Assembly (NCBI GenBank): GCA_023389045.1
Contig: JAEWEZ010000121.1
Span: forward strand, 1-5,605
Length of the DNA stretch: 5,605 nucleotides
Reading direction: 5' to 3'
From: Actinomycetes bacterium
GTDB lineage: Bacteria; Actinomycetota; Actinomycetes; Actinomycetales; Dermabacteraceae
Under the pieces are notes generated by a model. That model searched no databases and was not told the origin of the DNA. It worked only from the letters and a program-made list of their open reading frames with translations. Below are positions 5,565-5,605 of this stretch, piece after piece; position 1 is the first letter of the stretch, and every line of letters begins with the position of its first letter. The translations under genes were made by a program, and so were the position numbers.

Positions 5565-5571
5565 CGGCCTC

Positions 5572-5605
5572 GGGGGCCCCCCCCCCCCCGGGGGGGGCCG
5601 CCCCG
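5572..5605. other. G/C homopolymer block at window end, likely assembly edge
   Basis: Five G, thirteen C (5577-5589), eight G (5590-5597), then CCGCCCCG. Runs of this length on alternate strands are self-complementary and are not seen elsewhere in the window. A real terminator stem may underlie this, but the exact run lengths should not be trusted. Confidence 0.6.

Noticed and set aside
4600..5565. 321-codon open frame on the minus strand opposite tsf
   Set aside because: Same effect: a Gly/Leu/Ala/His-rich shadow of EF-Ts.

Overview
The window is G+C-rich bacterial DNA, about two thirds G+C by eye. Its gene order is dprA (3' end) > tyrosine recombinase xerC > M23-type peptidase (opposite strand) < > rpsB > tsf. 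This is a conserved chromosomal neighbourhood of Actinomycetota. Protein style (S2 starting MAVVTMRQLLESGVHFGHQ, EF-Ts starting MANYTAADIKEIRESTGAGM, a secreted M23 protein with a CLH motif beside rpsB) fits an actinobacterium, perhaps Micrococcales or a relative. The genus cannot be fixed from the sequence alone.

Layout. 1-213 is the C-terminal winged-helix end of DprA. 214-435 is non-coding and contains a striking purine/G-rich tract. 436-1824 is xerC, with all six catalytic residues of the tyrosine recombinases but an unusual insert of about 85 residues and an uncertain N-terminal extension. 1825-2396 separates two convergent genes and is packed with repeats: a C-rich 23-bp tandem array, then three copies of a ~60-bp element built around the A+T-rich palindrome TTCCAAAATTTGGAA. 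2397-3194 (minus) is a secreted M23-family protein. 3195-3646 is the divergent control region for it and rpsB. It carries two exact 30-bp direct repeats, a possible -10 box, and a run of hairpins that would form a structured rpsB leader RNA. 3647-4543 is rpsB and 4660-5484 is tsf; a long G+C hairpin lies between them and they share the same ribosome-binding site AGAGGACA. 5485-5605 holds a hairpin and then a G5-C13-G8 homopolymer block, probably the edge of an assembly.

Function. rpsB and tsf form the usual translation operon (ribosomal protein S2 and elongation factor Ts). DprA and XerC handle DNA (transformation/recombination and chromosome-dimer resolution), and the M23 protein acts on the cell envelope. 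These are housekeeping genes; no new multi-gene system is visible. The parts least explained are the non-coding repeats at 2022-2275 and 3245-3335, the insert in XerC, and the rpsB leader.
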